This document shows positions 7,124 through 15,106 of a DNA stretch of 31,312 nucleotides, piece after piece (position 1 is the first letter of the stretch; every line of letters begins with the position of its first letter). The stretch is from a virus. The stretch is taken from positions 1 through 31,312 of the IMG/VR virus record IMGVR_UViG_3300010293_000025; one strand, given 5' to 3'. The position numbers were made by a program, and so were the translations under genes. Under the pieces are notes generated by a model. That model was not told the origin of the DNA. It saw only the letters and a list, made by a program, of their open reading frames with translations, and made no database searches.

Positions 7124-8590
7124 TCTGCTACAATTTGCCTTTTCTCTCCTGAAGATGAGGAAATGCTTAAAGCAAAAACTGGTAATTGGTATAATGAAAA
7201 TCCACAACGAGCACGATCAAATAATTCTGTATTATTAGTAAGATCGAAAACAACAAAAGAAGATTTTGCAAAATTAATGCATTTTGTAAAAGAATTTGGT
7301 GAGCCGGGATTCATTTGGGCTGAATCAGAATATGTTTTATTTAATCCCTGTGCAGAAATCGTGTTCATTCCTGCATTGTTTAATGATAAAAATGAGGTCG
7401 TTGCTACGGGTGTTCAGCATTGTAATCTTTGCGAAATAAATGCACGTAAATGTAAAACAGCAAAAGATTTTTATGAAGCATGTATCGCAGCAGCATTTAT
7501 TGGTACAATGCAAGCATTTTATACAACTTTTCCGTATATAGGAAAAGTTACAGAAGAAATTGTACGAAAAGAAGCTTTGCTCGGGTGTTCCATTACTGGT
7601 ATGATGGATGCTCCTGATATTGTTTTCGATACAAAGGTTCAACGAAAAGGCGCAAAGATTATTAGAGATATTAATAAAAAAGTTGCTAAGTGGTTGAATA
7701 TAAATCCCGCTGCAAGAACCACATGTATTAAACCCAGTGGTAGTGCAGCTTGTATTTTAGGAACATCAAGTGGTATTCACCCACATCATGCAAAGAGATA
7801 TATTCGGCGTGTTCAAGCAAATAAGTTAGAGTTTTCTTTGCAAAAATTTTATGAAGTAAATCCTTTAGCTGTTGAAGAATCTGTTTGGTCGGCAAATAAT
7901 ACAGATATGGTTATTTCATTTTTATGTGAAGTACCAATAGGTTCAATTGTAAAGAACCAATTATCAGCTATTGACTTATTGGAAAAGGTTAAACTGACAC
8001 AACAAAATTGGGTTGAAGCGGGTACTAATGTTGAATTATGTACACAACCATACCTTCGTCATAATGTATCAAATACAATTACAGTGAGACCACACGAATG
8101 GGACGATGTGACAAATTACATTTATAAAAATCGAAATTGGTTTGCGGGTGTTTCTCTATTACCTGCAAGTGGGGATAAAGATTATCCGCAAGCCCCTTTT
8201 ACAACAGTTTATACACCCCAAGAGATTGTAAAAGAATATGGGGATGCTTCTGTTTTTGCATCGGGATTAATTGTTGACGGTTTAAGATTTTTTAATAATA
8301 ATTTATGGGCTGCTTGTGATATTGTTCTCTATAATAACAAAGAATTAACCGAAGAACAAACAGATTGGATTAGAAGAGCAAATCAATTTGCAAATCGTTA
8401 TTTTGAAGATGATATTCGCAAAATGACATATTGTTTAAAGGATGTTTATAATTGGAAAACTTGGTGTGATTTACAAAGAGAATATAAAGAAATTGATTGG
8501 TCCAAAGTTATAGAATTACAAGAGACACCTGTTAATATTGATACACTTGGTGCTATTGCTTGTTCTGGGGGAACGTGTGAAATTCTTTAA
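6971..8590 (+). CDS. nrdJ: C-terminal split intein fused to class II ribonucleotide reductase C-terminal part
   Basis: After the 51-residue C-intein, residues 52-539 are the catalytic part of the reductase. The first residues after Asn51, SATICLFSPEDEEM, directly continue GVRR of the N-half. Active-site features are FNPCAEI (Asn125, Cys127, Glu129; the thiyl-radical Cys408 site of the Lactobacillus enzyme), HCNLCEIN (Cys151/154), KPSGSAACILGTSSGIHP in the nucleotide-binding barrel, and the C-terminal redox pair in CSGGTCEIL (CxxxxC). The spliced enzyme would be 249+488=737 residues, close to the known class II monomeric enzymes. No second subunit is needed, but vitamin B12 is. Confidence 0.9.
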   Translation: MEEYNIEDFEFIDIESIEEYGWDNVYDIEVSEIHLFNAKNEQSGTTSISHNSATICLFSPEDEEMLKAKTGNWYNENPQRARSNNSVLLVRSKTTKEDFAKLMHFVKEFGEPGFIWAESEYVLFNPCAEIVFIPALFNDKNEVVATGVQHCNLCEINARKCKTAKDFYEACIAAAFIGTMQAFYTTFPYIGKVTEEIVRKEALLGCSITGMMDAPDIVFDTKVQRKGAKIIRDINKKVAKWLNINPAARTTCIKPSGSAACILGTSSGIHPHHAKRYIRRVQANKLEFSLQKFYEVNPLAVEESVWSANNTDMVISFLCEVPIGSIVKNQLSAIDLLEKVKLTQQNWVEAGTNVELCTQPYLRHNVSNTITVRPHEWDDVTNYIYKNRNWFAGVSLLPASGDKDYPQAPFTTVYTPQEIVKEYGDASVFASGLIVDGLRFFNNNLWAACDIVLYNNKELTEEQTDWIRRANQFANRYFEDDIRKMTYCLKDVYNWKTWCDLQREYKEIDWSKVIELQETPVNIDTLGAIACSGGTCEIL

Positions 8591-8618
8591 GAAATATAAG
8601 GAAAATCCTCACTTTTCT

Positions 8619-8624
8619 TAAATA
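8619..8624 (+). promoter_or_regulatory. TAAATA box before the membrane coiled-coil gene
   Basis: TAAATA lies 6 nt before the ATG at 8631. Just upstream, AAGGAAAA and TTTTCTT (about 8598-8619) could form a weak hairpin after the reductase stop. Confidence 0.45.
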
Positions 8625-8630
8625 ATTAAA

Positions 8631-9059
8631 ATGCATATTCTATTAGATGCTATATCAGGAACTAGTAATGATTTGTCTGTAGTTCATCCTCTCTTACCTT
8701 ACTTTTCTTCATTTGGATTGGGTGTAGTTGTAATGGCTATATTTTTACTTTATATGGGTAAACTTTACAAATATGAAAGAACAACTAATCGCCAATTAAC
8801 AAAAGATTTTATTTCTTTAGCCCAAGAAACATTAGTAACCCTTAAAGATTTAGCGCATATTATTGATTCTCTTGGACCCAATATACAGAGCATGACTGTA
8901 GAAACAAAGACACAAATTATAAATGAAATAACATCTCTTAAAACCCATTTAAATCTTCAAACAGAAACCTTAAAACATGCTATTAATGAAATCAAGCCTT
9001 ATTTGATAAATAATAAACGTAAGAAACCGGGTATAAATGAAAGAAATCAAGGAACTTAA
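8631..9059 (+). CDS. Membrane-anchored coiled-coil protein, 142 aa
   Basis: The protein has one hydrophobic segment at about residues 25-43 (FSSFGLGVVVMAIFLLYMG), then a long helical region (about 50-125) with heptad-like hydrophobic spacing, and a basic C-terminal tail. This topology resembles holin/BhlA-like proteins and inner-membrane spanins, but the gene is about 6.5 kb from the lysis region and next to a cupin gene. No sequence signature settles it. Its last 23 bases overlap the cupin gene in another frame, so the two are probably coupled. Confidence 0.55.
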   Translation: MHILLDAISGTSNDLSVVHPLLPYFSSFGLGVVVMAIFLLYMGKLYKYERTTNRQLTKDFISLAQETLVTLKDLAHIIDSLGPNIQSMTVETKTQIINEITSLKTHLNLQTETLKHAINEIKPYLINNKRKKPGINERNQGT

Positions 9060-9507
9060 AAATCAAATTTGTTTATATCAAAACAAGATTAAAAAACTTG
9101 CTGCAGATTTTTCTATATTTGTACCAGAAAGTGATACAAATATATTGTCAAATAATACAGAATTAAAAATTGTAATTGATAATAAACATTTTGAAAAAAT
9201 TTCTCATGGTGTATATTTAAGCTTATGCTCATTAAACAATCTTGAACATTTGAATATTACTATTAGTAATGAAATTTTTGAACCCAACGGAAGATTAGAA
9301 CCCCATTACCATGATAGACATGAAAGGGTTCATATTATTCATGGGGAATTAACTGAACTTATAACAAATAAAACATATAAAGAAGGGGATTCTATATTTA
9401 CCCCTGCAAAACAATTACATGGTTTTGAAAGTAAAAATGGTTGTTTATTAACTATAACATGGCAACCTGCATTTCCAATGGAAGCAATAGAAAACGAAAT
9501 TAAATAG
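9037..9507 (+). CDS. Cupin-domain protein
   Basis: The 156-residue protein starts with a helix (about 1-30) and continues as a small beta-barrel cupin. The first cupin motif is HYHDRHERVHIIHGELTE, giving the HxH and Glu metal ligands; the second, about 30 residues later, is GDSIFTPAKQLHGFES with a further His. Single-domain cupins bind a metal and act as isomerases, dioxygenases or sugar binders; the substrate is not evident. It overlaps the previous gene by 23 nt and is convergent with the spike gene (8-nt overlap). A role in modifying sugars or a structural protein is speculative. Confidence 0.75.
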   Translation: MKEIKELKNQICLYQNKIKKLAADFSIFVPESDTNILSNNTELKIVIDNKHFEKISHGVYLSLCSLNNLEHLNITISNEIFEPNGRLEPHYHDRHERVHIIHGELTELITNKTYKEGDSIFTPAKQLHGFESKNGCLLTITWQPAFPMEAIENEIK

Positions 9508-11113
9508 CTCTTTTGCCTTTGTGTTCGTGTTGTTGTTCTCTTGAGACATTTATTACATTGTGTTTATTGATGTTTTCTGCTTGTGCAATTTCTCTTACTT
9601 GTTTATTAGAATCAAGAAGTCTTAACGGTACATTATTAAAATGATGACTATGGGGATAGTTTTGTATTAAATTATTATCTTTAATTGCAAAAACAGGATA
9701 ATATGTTCCGCCAATTAAAGCTTCGCCAATAAGCAAAGATCTATTTGTTGTTGTATTAAATTTACCATACAATAAAGTATTTTCTGTTTCTTGAACTTCA
9801 GTTGGCGCGGTTATGTGGTTTACATAAACTTCTCCTTCAACAAACAATCCACCACCTATAATAACATTATTTTTTACACCTAATGAATTTTCAACCAATA
9901 CTTGTCTATCACATCTTAATTGTATAGATTTTGGTGATGCTATTTCAACGTGACTATCACTTGCAATGGTTGTCCCATATTTGGAATGCAAGTGAGTTTT
10001 ATGTGATCCAATTTTAAGCATTGTTGTTCCAATTTCAATTGTTCCTGAGGTTTTAATCTGAATTCCACCAGAACCAACTAAAACGTTCCATTTATTCCCA
10101 ACACTTAAAGAATAATCCCCACATGGAAAATTATTACTATTATTGATTTCTTCAACATGTGGTATATAGTCGTGATTTTTAAATACACTTGTTTTTCCAA
10201 CCACCATTTCAAAAGGTTGCGAACGTCCTTTTGGATCAACACGCAATGAAGGGTAATCATTTTCTGTAGCGCCTATTATTTCAATTTTATGCCTTTTTAC
10301 AAATTCAATATCATCCCCACCATTACCCATTTGTTGTTCCAGAGTGTTTAATTCATTTTCTTGTTTATTAAGAATTTTTTGTGGTAGTGTAATTATATTA
10401 TCATTGATTAACCAATCACCATTTTCTGTTGCGGGAGATAATTCACCCCCAAATTCAACAACCCCAGGAGCTGAAGAACCAGTAAGCCCACATGCTGGTT
10501 TAATATCATCATTAAGTGTGACATTTTTATTTTGTGCAGTTGTTGTTTTACCTCTATCTGTAACTTTATTATAATTTAAAACTTCATTATTAGCTGAATT
10601 AACAAGTGGTATACCTTTATAACCATTAAATGTATTTTCCACAGACTGTACAGATGAACCAATAACAGGATTTACTCCTCGCGTTCCGGTTATTGGTGTA
10701 ATAATAGTATTGGGAATTGATGCACCCCCACGAAGAAGTTTAAATTGGCTATTTACATTTGCAATGTCCCTATAAGATTCTTTCCATTGATTATATGCAT
10801 CGATTTGTGATTGGTTGCTTATACCTTTTAATTCGAAATTATTTTCTTCAACCCGAATATTACGATCTTTGCCAACATAAGTGTTCAGATTGTTTTTTAC
10901 AGTTTTAAATTCATCTCTTAAAACTATTGTTTGTTTATTGTTTGTTGCGAGTTCAGAATTGGTAGCATTATTAAGAGAAATATTAGAGCCTGAATGTTGT
11001 GAAATTTTTATTTCTTCTCGGTTGGTAGAGTTGTTGATTTCAATAGAGCCGCCTCTTTGATTGATAACTGATTTATTACGATATTCGTAAACTTCTTCGT
11101 TTTTAGCTTTCAT
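9500..11113 (-). CDS. Baseplate central spike, beta-helix part (gp5 C-terminal-like)
   Basis: The 537-residue protein is low-complexity and Asn/Thr-rich in its first 220 residues. From about residue 310 it has repeated short beta strands (GGIQIKTSGTIEIG, TMLKIGSHKTHLH, SHVEIASPKSIQLRCDRQVLVEN, GGLFVEGEVYVNHI). This is the pattern of the triple-stranded beta-helix that forms the membrane-piercing needle of contractile tails. The C terminus is His-rich (NYPHSHHFNNVP; a HEHKG tail), which could bind metal. Its ATG lies inside the end of the OB-fold gene (11-nt overlap). In T4 gp5 the OB domain, a lysozyme domain and the needle are one chain; here the OB and needle parts are separate and no lysozyme is seen. 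Confidence 0.7.
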   Translation of the reverse strand: MKAKNEEVYEYRNKSVINQRGGSIEINNSTNREEIKISQHSGSNISLNNATNSELATNNKQTIVLRDEFKTVKNNLNTYVGKDRNIRVEENNFELKGISNQSQIDAYNQWKESYRDIANVNSQFKLLRGGASIPNTIITPITGTRGVNPVIGSSVQSVENTFNGYKGIPLVNSANNEVLNYNKVTDRGKTTTAQNKNVTLNDDIKPACGLTGSSAPGVVEFGGELSPATENGDWLINDNIITLPQKILNKQENELNTLEQQMGNGGDDIEFVKRHKIEIIGATENDYPSLRVDPKGRSQPFEMVVGKTSVFKNHDYIPHVEEINNSNNFPCGDYSLSVGNKWNVLVGSGGIQIKTSGTIEIGTTMLKIGSHKTHLHSKYGTTIASDSHVEIASPKSIQLRCDRQVLVENSLGVKNNVIIGGGLFVEGEVYVNHITAPTEVQETENTLLYGKFNTTTNRSLLIGEALIGGTYYPVFAIKDNNLIQNYPHSHHFNNVPLRLLDSNKQVREIAQAENINKHNVINVSREQQHEHKGKRAI

Positions 11114-11843
11114 TTAATTTTTGATTTTCAAATATAGTTGGATAGTCCAAAGATTTAAATTTACTATTTAAATCAGCATTAGTAATCAATACATTTTCTC
11201 TAAAATTATGACGAGATCCAAAATATACAGGAAAGTTTGGATCCCCATTATAATGAAACACCCAAACTTGGCTTCCTACACTTGGAATTGAGAAAATACC
11301 CTTTCCTTTATTTACATGGTTAGAAGGTCTTGACAAGTAAGCAAATGGATTGTTCTCTTTTGCAAAATTTTCAATTGGTGATACAAAAGCATCACCTAAC
11401 ATGTAATTATAATTTTCAAAAAAGTAAGAAGGCCCATAAGAACCTTTTTGATCGGTTGGAGGTTCTTCATCTATAGTTTGATACCCTTCATAATAATTTG
11501 TATCCGCCATTACTGCGAGTTCTTCGTTAAAATTATAAGTAGCGCTACTTGCTTCACCAATCAATGGAAAACAAGGTTCTGCCCATGGTAAATTTTCAGC
11601 AATAGCCGCAAATATTTTTGTATCAGACCAAACATCTTGTTTGTTGTTTTTACCGGGAAATTTCATTTGCATTTTTCTATATTCATGCCACCATCCCTCA
11701 AGAGGTTGATTTGAAAGTTCTGGTATGAATACTTTAACACGATATTGCATTAGAGGATCATTATTCTTGACAACAATTGCTTTATAAATTGTTTGATCGT
11801 TTCGTTTGTATTCTTCTGCTTTTGTATCTCCTCTAATAAACAT
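11103..11843 (-). CDS. Baseplate hub OB-fold protein (gp5 N-terminal-like)
   Basis: The 246-residue protein matches the N-terminal OB-fold of T4 gp5-type spike proteins. IYKAIVVKNNDPLMQYRVKV is the first strand pair, WAEPCFPLIG follows, and GKGIFSIPSVGSQVWVFHY plus GDPNFPVYFGSRH is the family's closing signature. This domain sits under the tail tube and holds the needle. It starts 3 nt after the repeat-protein gene and its end overlaps the needle gene by 11 nt, so the three genes form one transcription unit and the two spike parts are probably made in matched amounts. Confidence 0.75.
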   Translation of the reverse strand: MFIRGDTKAEEYKRNDQTIYKAIVVKNNDPLMQYRVKVFIPELSNQPLEGWWHEYRKMQMKFPGKNNKQDVWSDTKIFAAIAENLPWAEPCFPLIGEASSATYNFNEELAVMADTNYYEGYQTIDEEPPTDQKGSYGPSYFFENYNYMLGDAFVSPIENFAKENNPFAYLSRPSNHVNKGKGIFSIPSVGSQVWVFHYNGDPNFPVYFGSRHNFRENVLITNADLNSKFKSLDYPTIFENQKLNES

Positions 11844-11846
11844 ATT

Positions 11847-13577
11847 TTAATTAATTTTTTTCCACAAATTTTTATCTAGCAAATCTATACACATATAATT
11901 TTCCCTTTTAAGAAGGTTTTTTCTTGATTGTTTCATTGCATCGTAAAAATCCTTTTTTGAAAAATTTTTAGGCTGGTATAATTCATCTTTAACTATTTCT
12001 GGTGCGCCTTCCAATGATTTAACAATAGTATCACGACAAAAAAAGCTTCCAACCATTCTCGGCCCACCTTTTAATGTTTGAAGTGGATTTTTTGCACAAT
12101 AGAAAGATCCGTCAACCGTGTGTGGTGCACCTTCTAATGTTTGTAAAGAATTTCCACAACAACTAAAATTTCCATTAATTTTTTGTGGTGCCCCCTCTAA
12201 TGTTTGAAGTGAATTATTATCGCAATAGAAAGATCCGCCAACCGTGTGTGGTGCACCTTCTAATGTTTGAAGTGAATTATTATGGCAATGAAACTCTCTT
12301 CCAACATTTTGGGGTGCACCTTCTAATGTTGGAAGTAAATTGTGGGAACACATAAAGTTGCCATTTATTATTTTCTGCGGTGCTCCTTTTAATGAATAAA
12401 GAGAATTATCGTTACAATTATAATGGCCCCCTACTGTATGTGGACCACCTTCTAGTGTCTGAAGATTATTATGATCACAAAAAAACGATTTTTCAATTAT
12501 TTGAGGTGCACCTTCTAATGTTTGAAGAAGACAACGGGCACAATTAAAAATTCCTTCTATTTTTTTTATAAATTTAAATTTAATTAATGAATTGAAATAT
12601 GTTGGTACTTCAATATTCCAAGGATATACACCGTTTTTTGTTTCTTTTTTTATTTTTGCAATAAATTTATTTTGCATATTTTCAATTTCTTCTTGCGTTG
12701 GTGTGTTTAAAACATTAAAAATAGTATTATGTTTTTTATCCATTTGTTTTTTATGAATTTCGTATATGTCCTGAATTAATGAAACAAAAGAAGGAGAATG
12801 CTGAGCAAAATATTGGTTAAATGTGGAATCTTTTTTATCTAGTAAATCCCCATTTGAATCGAGCATGGCATATAATGTTTTTTTACCTTTTCCATAATAA
12901 TCCTTCAAATCATTACCAATGTTTTTCAAAAACCAATACTGTGTATAATTTTTACCTGAAGAATATTCATCCCAGTGTGATTTGCCACTTGTACAATACG
13001 GGCAAAGGTCATTATTATAAGCATTTGCACCATAGGCGCCAAGATTTGATGTTCCGCGCATTTTTGGCCAAAGAATGCGAATGAATTCTAATGTTGCTTC
13101 GTAAGTTCTTGTAGTAAAAACAATTAAGTCTGATGTTTCTGCAAAAAGTTTAATATTTGTGTTTATTTCTTTTTGGCTAAAATGTGTTTCTGCTTTTTTT
13201 GCAGTCAAATTGTTGAGATATTGATTCAATAACTTTTCAAACGTTTCAAATTGAAAAAAGTGCCTTGGATTTGAAAGGTCTTTTTTGACTGTACCTTTAG
13301 GTGTCTGCACAGTTACATATGTTCCAGGTTTTAATGTATTATTTGATAAATTTTTATTTAATACCTTTAATATGTCTCTTATATGATTAGTTTCATCAAA
13401 TGATATGTCTGTATTTGTTCTTTTTAGAGCTGTCCTATACCATTGAAGCAAAGCATCTGTAAAATCTCTAATTCCCGCTGCATTATTTATAGTGACAAGA
13501 CGGTCATAGGCTTTTTGTTCTTCTGGTGAGGGAGTTATTTGCCCTTCAAAAAGAAAATTTTTAAAACATAAATCCAT
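11847..13577 (-). CDS. Leucine-rich-repeat-like protein with capsid-targeting-like leader
   Basis: The 576-residue protein begins MDLCFKNFLFEG, which resembles the T4 capsid-targeting leader and has a gp21-type cleavage site (LFE before G). Residues about 15-330 form a globular region with a CPYCTSGKSHW motif and a FLKNI...YAML segment seen in other phage repeat proteins. From about residue 344 to 534 there are nine tandem units of 20-22 residues, each starting with Cys and containing LQTLEGAP-like cores. Such repeats usually bind proteins. It is the first gene of a unit with the two spike genes, which instead suggests a tail role; head or tail location is unresolved. Confidence 0.7.
   Translation of the reverse strand: MDLCFKNFLFEGQITPSPEEQKAYDRLVTINNAAGIRDFTDALLQWYRTALKRTNTDISFDETNHIRDILKVLNKNLSNNTLKPGTYVTVQTPKGTVKKDLSNPRHFFQFETFEKLLNQYLNNLTAKKAETHFSQKEINTNIKLFAETSDLIVFTTRTYEATLEFIRILWPKMRGTSNLGAYGANAYNNDLCPYCTSGKSHWDEYSSGKNYTQYWFLKNIGNDLKDYYGKGKKTLYAMLDSNGDLLDKKDSTFNQYFAQHSPSFVSLIQDIYEIHKKQMDKKHNTIFNVLNTPTQEEIENMQNKFIAKIKKETKNGVYPWNIEVPTYFNSLIKFKFIKKIEGIFNCARCLLQTLEGAPQIIEKSFFCDHNNLQTLEGGPHTVGGHYNCNDNSLYSLKGAPQKIINGNFMCSHNLLPTLEGAPQNVGREFHCHNNSLQTLEGAPHTVGGSFYCDNNSLQTLEGAPQKINGNFSCCGNSLQTLEGAPHTVDGSFYCAKNPLQTLKGGPRMVGSFFCRDTIVKSLEGAPEIVKDELYQPKNFSKKDFYDAMKQSRKNLLKRENYMCIDLLDKNLWKKIN
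11975..12546 (-). repeat. Nine tandem 60-66-bp coding repeats
   Basis: Each unit encodes about 21 residues of the form C-x-x-N-x-L-Q-T-L-E-G-A-P. Some units are almost identical at DNA level, for example the sequences around 12102-12140 and 12222-12260, which points to recent duplication or unequal exchange. Units 8 and 9 are the most degenerate. Confidence 0.85.
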
Positions 13578-13582
13578 AAAAA

Positions 13583-13588
13583 TATTTA
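13583..13588 (-). promoter_or_regulatory. TAAATA box before the repeat-protein/spike unit
   Basis: On the minus strand TAAATA precedes the ATG at 13577 by exactly 5 nt. It would drive the repeat protein, OB-fold and needle genes together. Confidence 0.5.
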
Positions 13589-13605
13589 GTATAATAACAA
13601 TTAAC

Positions 13606-13634
13606 TTGAAAACAAAAAGGAACCACGCTATAAT
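13606..13634 (+). promoter_or_regulatory. Consensus sigma70 promoter
   Basis: TTGAAA (13606-13611), a 17-nt spacer and TATAAT (13629-13634) form a near-perfect vegetative promoter. The ATG at 13642 begins 8 nt after the last base of the -10 box, so transcription would start at or next to the start codon. Confidence 0.75.
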
Positions 13635-13641
13635 AAATCAT

Positions 13642-14508
13642 ATGCAACGAAAGATACTTGTAAGTCACGAGACACCAACTGCTTATTTGAGTTTATTTGC
13701 AAAAAATGCAGAAGAACATCATTATTATTCATGTCACTGGAATGATTATGAATATTGTTTAGTACACCTTTTTGAAGATAATCCGGATTATTACAATTAT
13801 TATAAAGAAGCTGTTGATCGTGGTGTTGAAGTTGTATTGGATAATTCAATTTTTGAATTGGGTAAATCTTTTGACGAGAACAAGTATCTTGAATGGATAG
13901 GAAAATTGCAACCAACTTGGTACATTATACCAGATGTAATGGATAATAAATTTGCAACAGTATCTAATTTCAAAAATTGGATTGAAAAAACAAAAGCGGT
14001 TGATTCAATGAGAATGGGTGTTGTTCATGGTACAATATATGATGAAATTGTTGATTGTTATAAATATATGGTTGATAATGCGGATTATATTGCATTCTCT
14101 TATGTTGAAAAATATTTTGAAATGACTGGATGGAATAAATGGGATAAAGCTGGTCTTATTGAATCTAAAAGACAAAGGCAAGCATCGGGAAGACAAGCAT
14201 TAATTGCAAGATTAATTGATGATAATATTTGGAATGAAAATAAGCCACATCATTTACTGGGTTGCGCTCTTGCGAGAGAATTTTCCTATTATGTAGAACA
14301 AAAAATAAAGGGTATCCGCAGTATCGATACTGCTGATCCTATTATGGCAGCGATAAATGGTCTACAATATATAACAGATATAGGATTAAATGCAAAACCG
14401 AACGGTCTTCTTGCAGATCATGTCGATTTTCCATATGATATTGATACATCAATATTAATGTTACACAATACACAAATGTTTAAAAGAATATTGAGCCCTA
14501 CCCGATAA
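13642..14508 (+). CDS. TIM-barrel protein resembling tRNA-guanine transglycosylase/DpdA
   Basis: The start is placed at 13642 (MQRKILVSHETPTAYL) because a consensus sigma70 promoter occupies 13606-13634; a TTG at 13606 would lie in the -35 box. The 288-residue product has successive beta/alpha units: VVLDNSIFELGKSFDENK, TWYIIPDVMDN, RMGVVHGTIYDE, DYIAFSY, HHLLGCALAREFSYY and IRSIDTADPIMAA. This order resembles TIM-barrel enzymes related to queuine tRNA-ribosyltransferase and the phage DpdA proteins that insert 7-deazaguanines into DNA. No 7-deazaguanine synthesis gene is in the window, and the family call rests on motif memory only. Confidence 0.5.
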   Translation: MQRKILVSHETPTAYLSLFAKNAEEHHYYSCHWNDYEYCLVHLFEDNPDYYNYYKEAVDRGVEVVLDNSIFELGKSFDENKYLEWIGKLQPTWYIIPDVMDNKFATVSNFKNWIEKTKAVDSMRMGVVHGTIYDEIVDCYKYMVDNADYIAFSYVEKYFEMTGWNKWDKAGLIESKRQRQASGRQALIARLIDDNIWNENKPHHLLGCALAREFSYYVEQKIKGIRSIDTADPIMAAINGLQYITDIGLNAKPNGLLADHVDFPYDIDTSILMLHNTQMFKRILSPTR

Positions 14509-14512
14509 GATT

Positions 14513-15106
14513 ATGCTAATCGGATTTTCAGGAACACAATGTTGTGGTAAATCGACTCTTTTAAAAATTCTAAAAGAGAAGAACCCAGGCTGGAATATTA
14601 TTCTCGGTGAGGAAGGGGTAGTAAGAAAACTTCGATCTGATTATGATATAAAAATTAATGAAAAGGGCGATGTAATTACACAAACAATGATTATGTCACA
14701 ACATATTCGTAATATTTTTGATAATAAAGACAAGAATGCAATGTTTGATCGTTGTGTTTTAGATAGTTTTGTTTATAGTACATATGTAGCTTGTATTGGA
14801 AAAATTGAAGGAAATGATTTTGATGATGTGATGCTTGCATATAAAATTTCAGAGCACATTTTTCGAAAGTTCTGGAATAAATACGATTTAATTTTTATTT
14901 TAGATCCTGCTGATGTAGAATTAAAAGAAGACGGTGTTCGTAGTACAGATGAAAAATTTCGTAGAGCAATTCATGAATTATTTTTAATGGCTATAGAACA
15001 TTTCAATATGGAAAATGTTGTTTTGGTAAATGGAACTATTGAAGAACGGCTTGAGATAATAAAACAACATATTGATAAAATTGGGGATATTAATTTGATT
15101 ATTTAG
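14513..15106 (+). CDS. P-loop nucleotide kinase-like ATPase
   Basis: The 197-residue protein opens with a Walker A loop, GTQCCGKST (7-15), in a LIGFSGT context typical of AAA_28/thymidylate-kinase-like phage proteins. FDRCVLDSFVYSTY (about 79-92) supplies the DR and Asp positions of a nucleotide kinase, and DLIFILDP is a Walker B-like strand. A lid with Arg residues follows (GVRSTDEKFRR). The likely reaction is phosphorylation of a nucleotide or similar small molecule. It starts 4 nt after the TIM-barrel gene and shares its promoter. It is convergent with the methyltransferase gene, overlapping by 4 nt. Confidence 0.75.
   Translation: MLIGFSGTQCCGKSTLLKILKEKNPGWNIILGEEGVVRKLRSDYDIKINEKGDVITQTMIMSQHIRNIFDNKDKNAMFDRCVLDSFVYSTYVACIGKIEGNDFDDVMLAYKISEHIFRKFWNKYDLIFILDPADVELKEDGVRSTDEKFRRAIHELFLMAIEHFNMENVVLVNGTIEERLEIIKQHIDKIGDINLII

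Noticed and set aside
4737-8590. Reading the broken nrdJ locus as a pseudogene
   Set aside because: All splicing residues (Cys1, TxxH, His-Asn, Ser+1) and reductase cysteines are intact, and the halves sum to a full enzyme, so decay is unlikely.
10344-10574. Plus-strand open frame inside the spike gene
   Set aside because: It lies wholly inside the needle gene on the opposite strand, has no promoter box, and encodes no recognisable domain.
11975-12546. CRISPR-like repeat array
   Set aside because: The repeats are in-frame 60-66-bp coding units with no unique spacers between identical short repeats.
13606-13641. TTG at 13606 as an upstream start of the TIM-barrel gene
   Set aside because: It is the -35 element of a consensus promoter; the added 12 residues look like noise.
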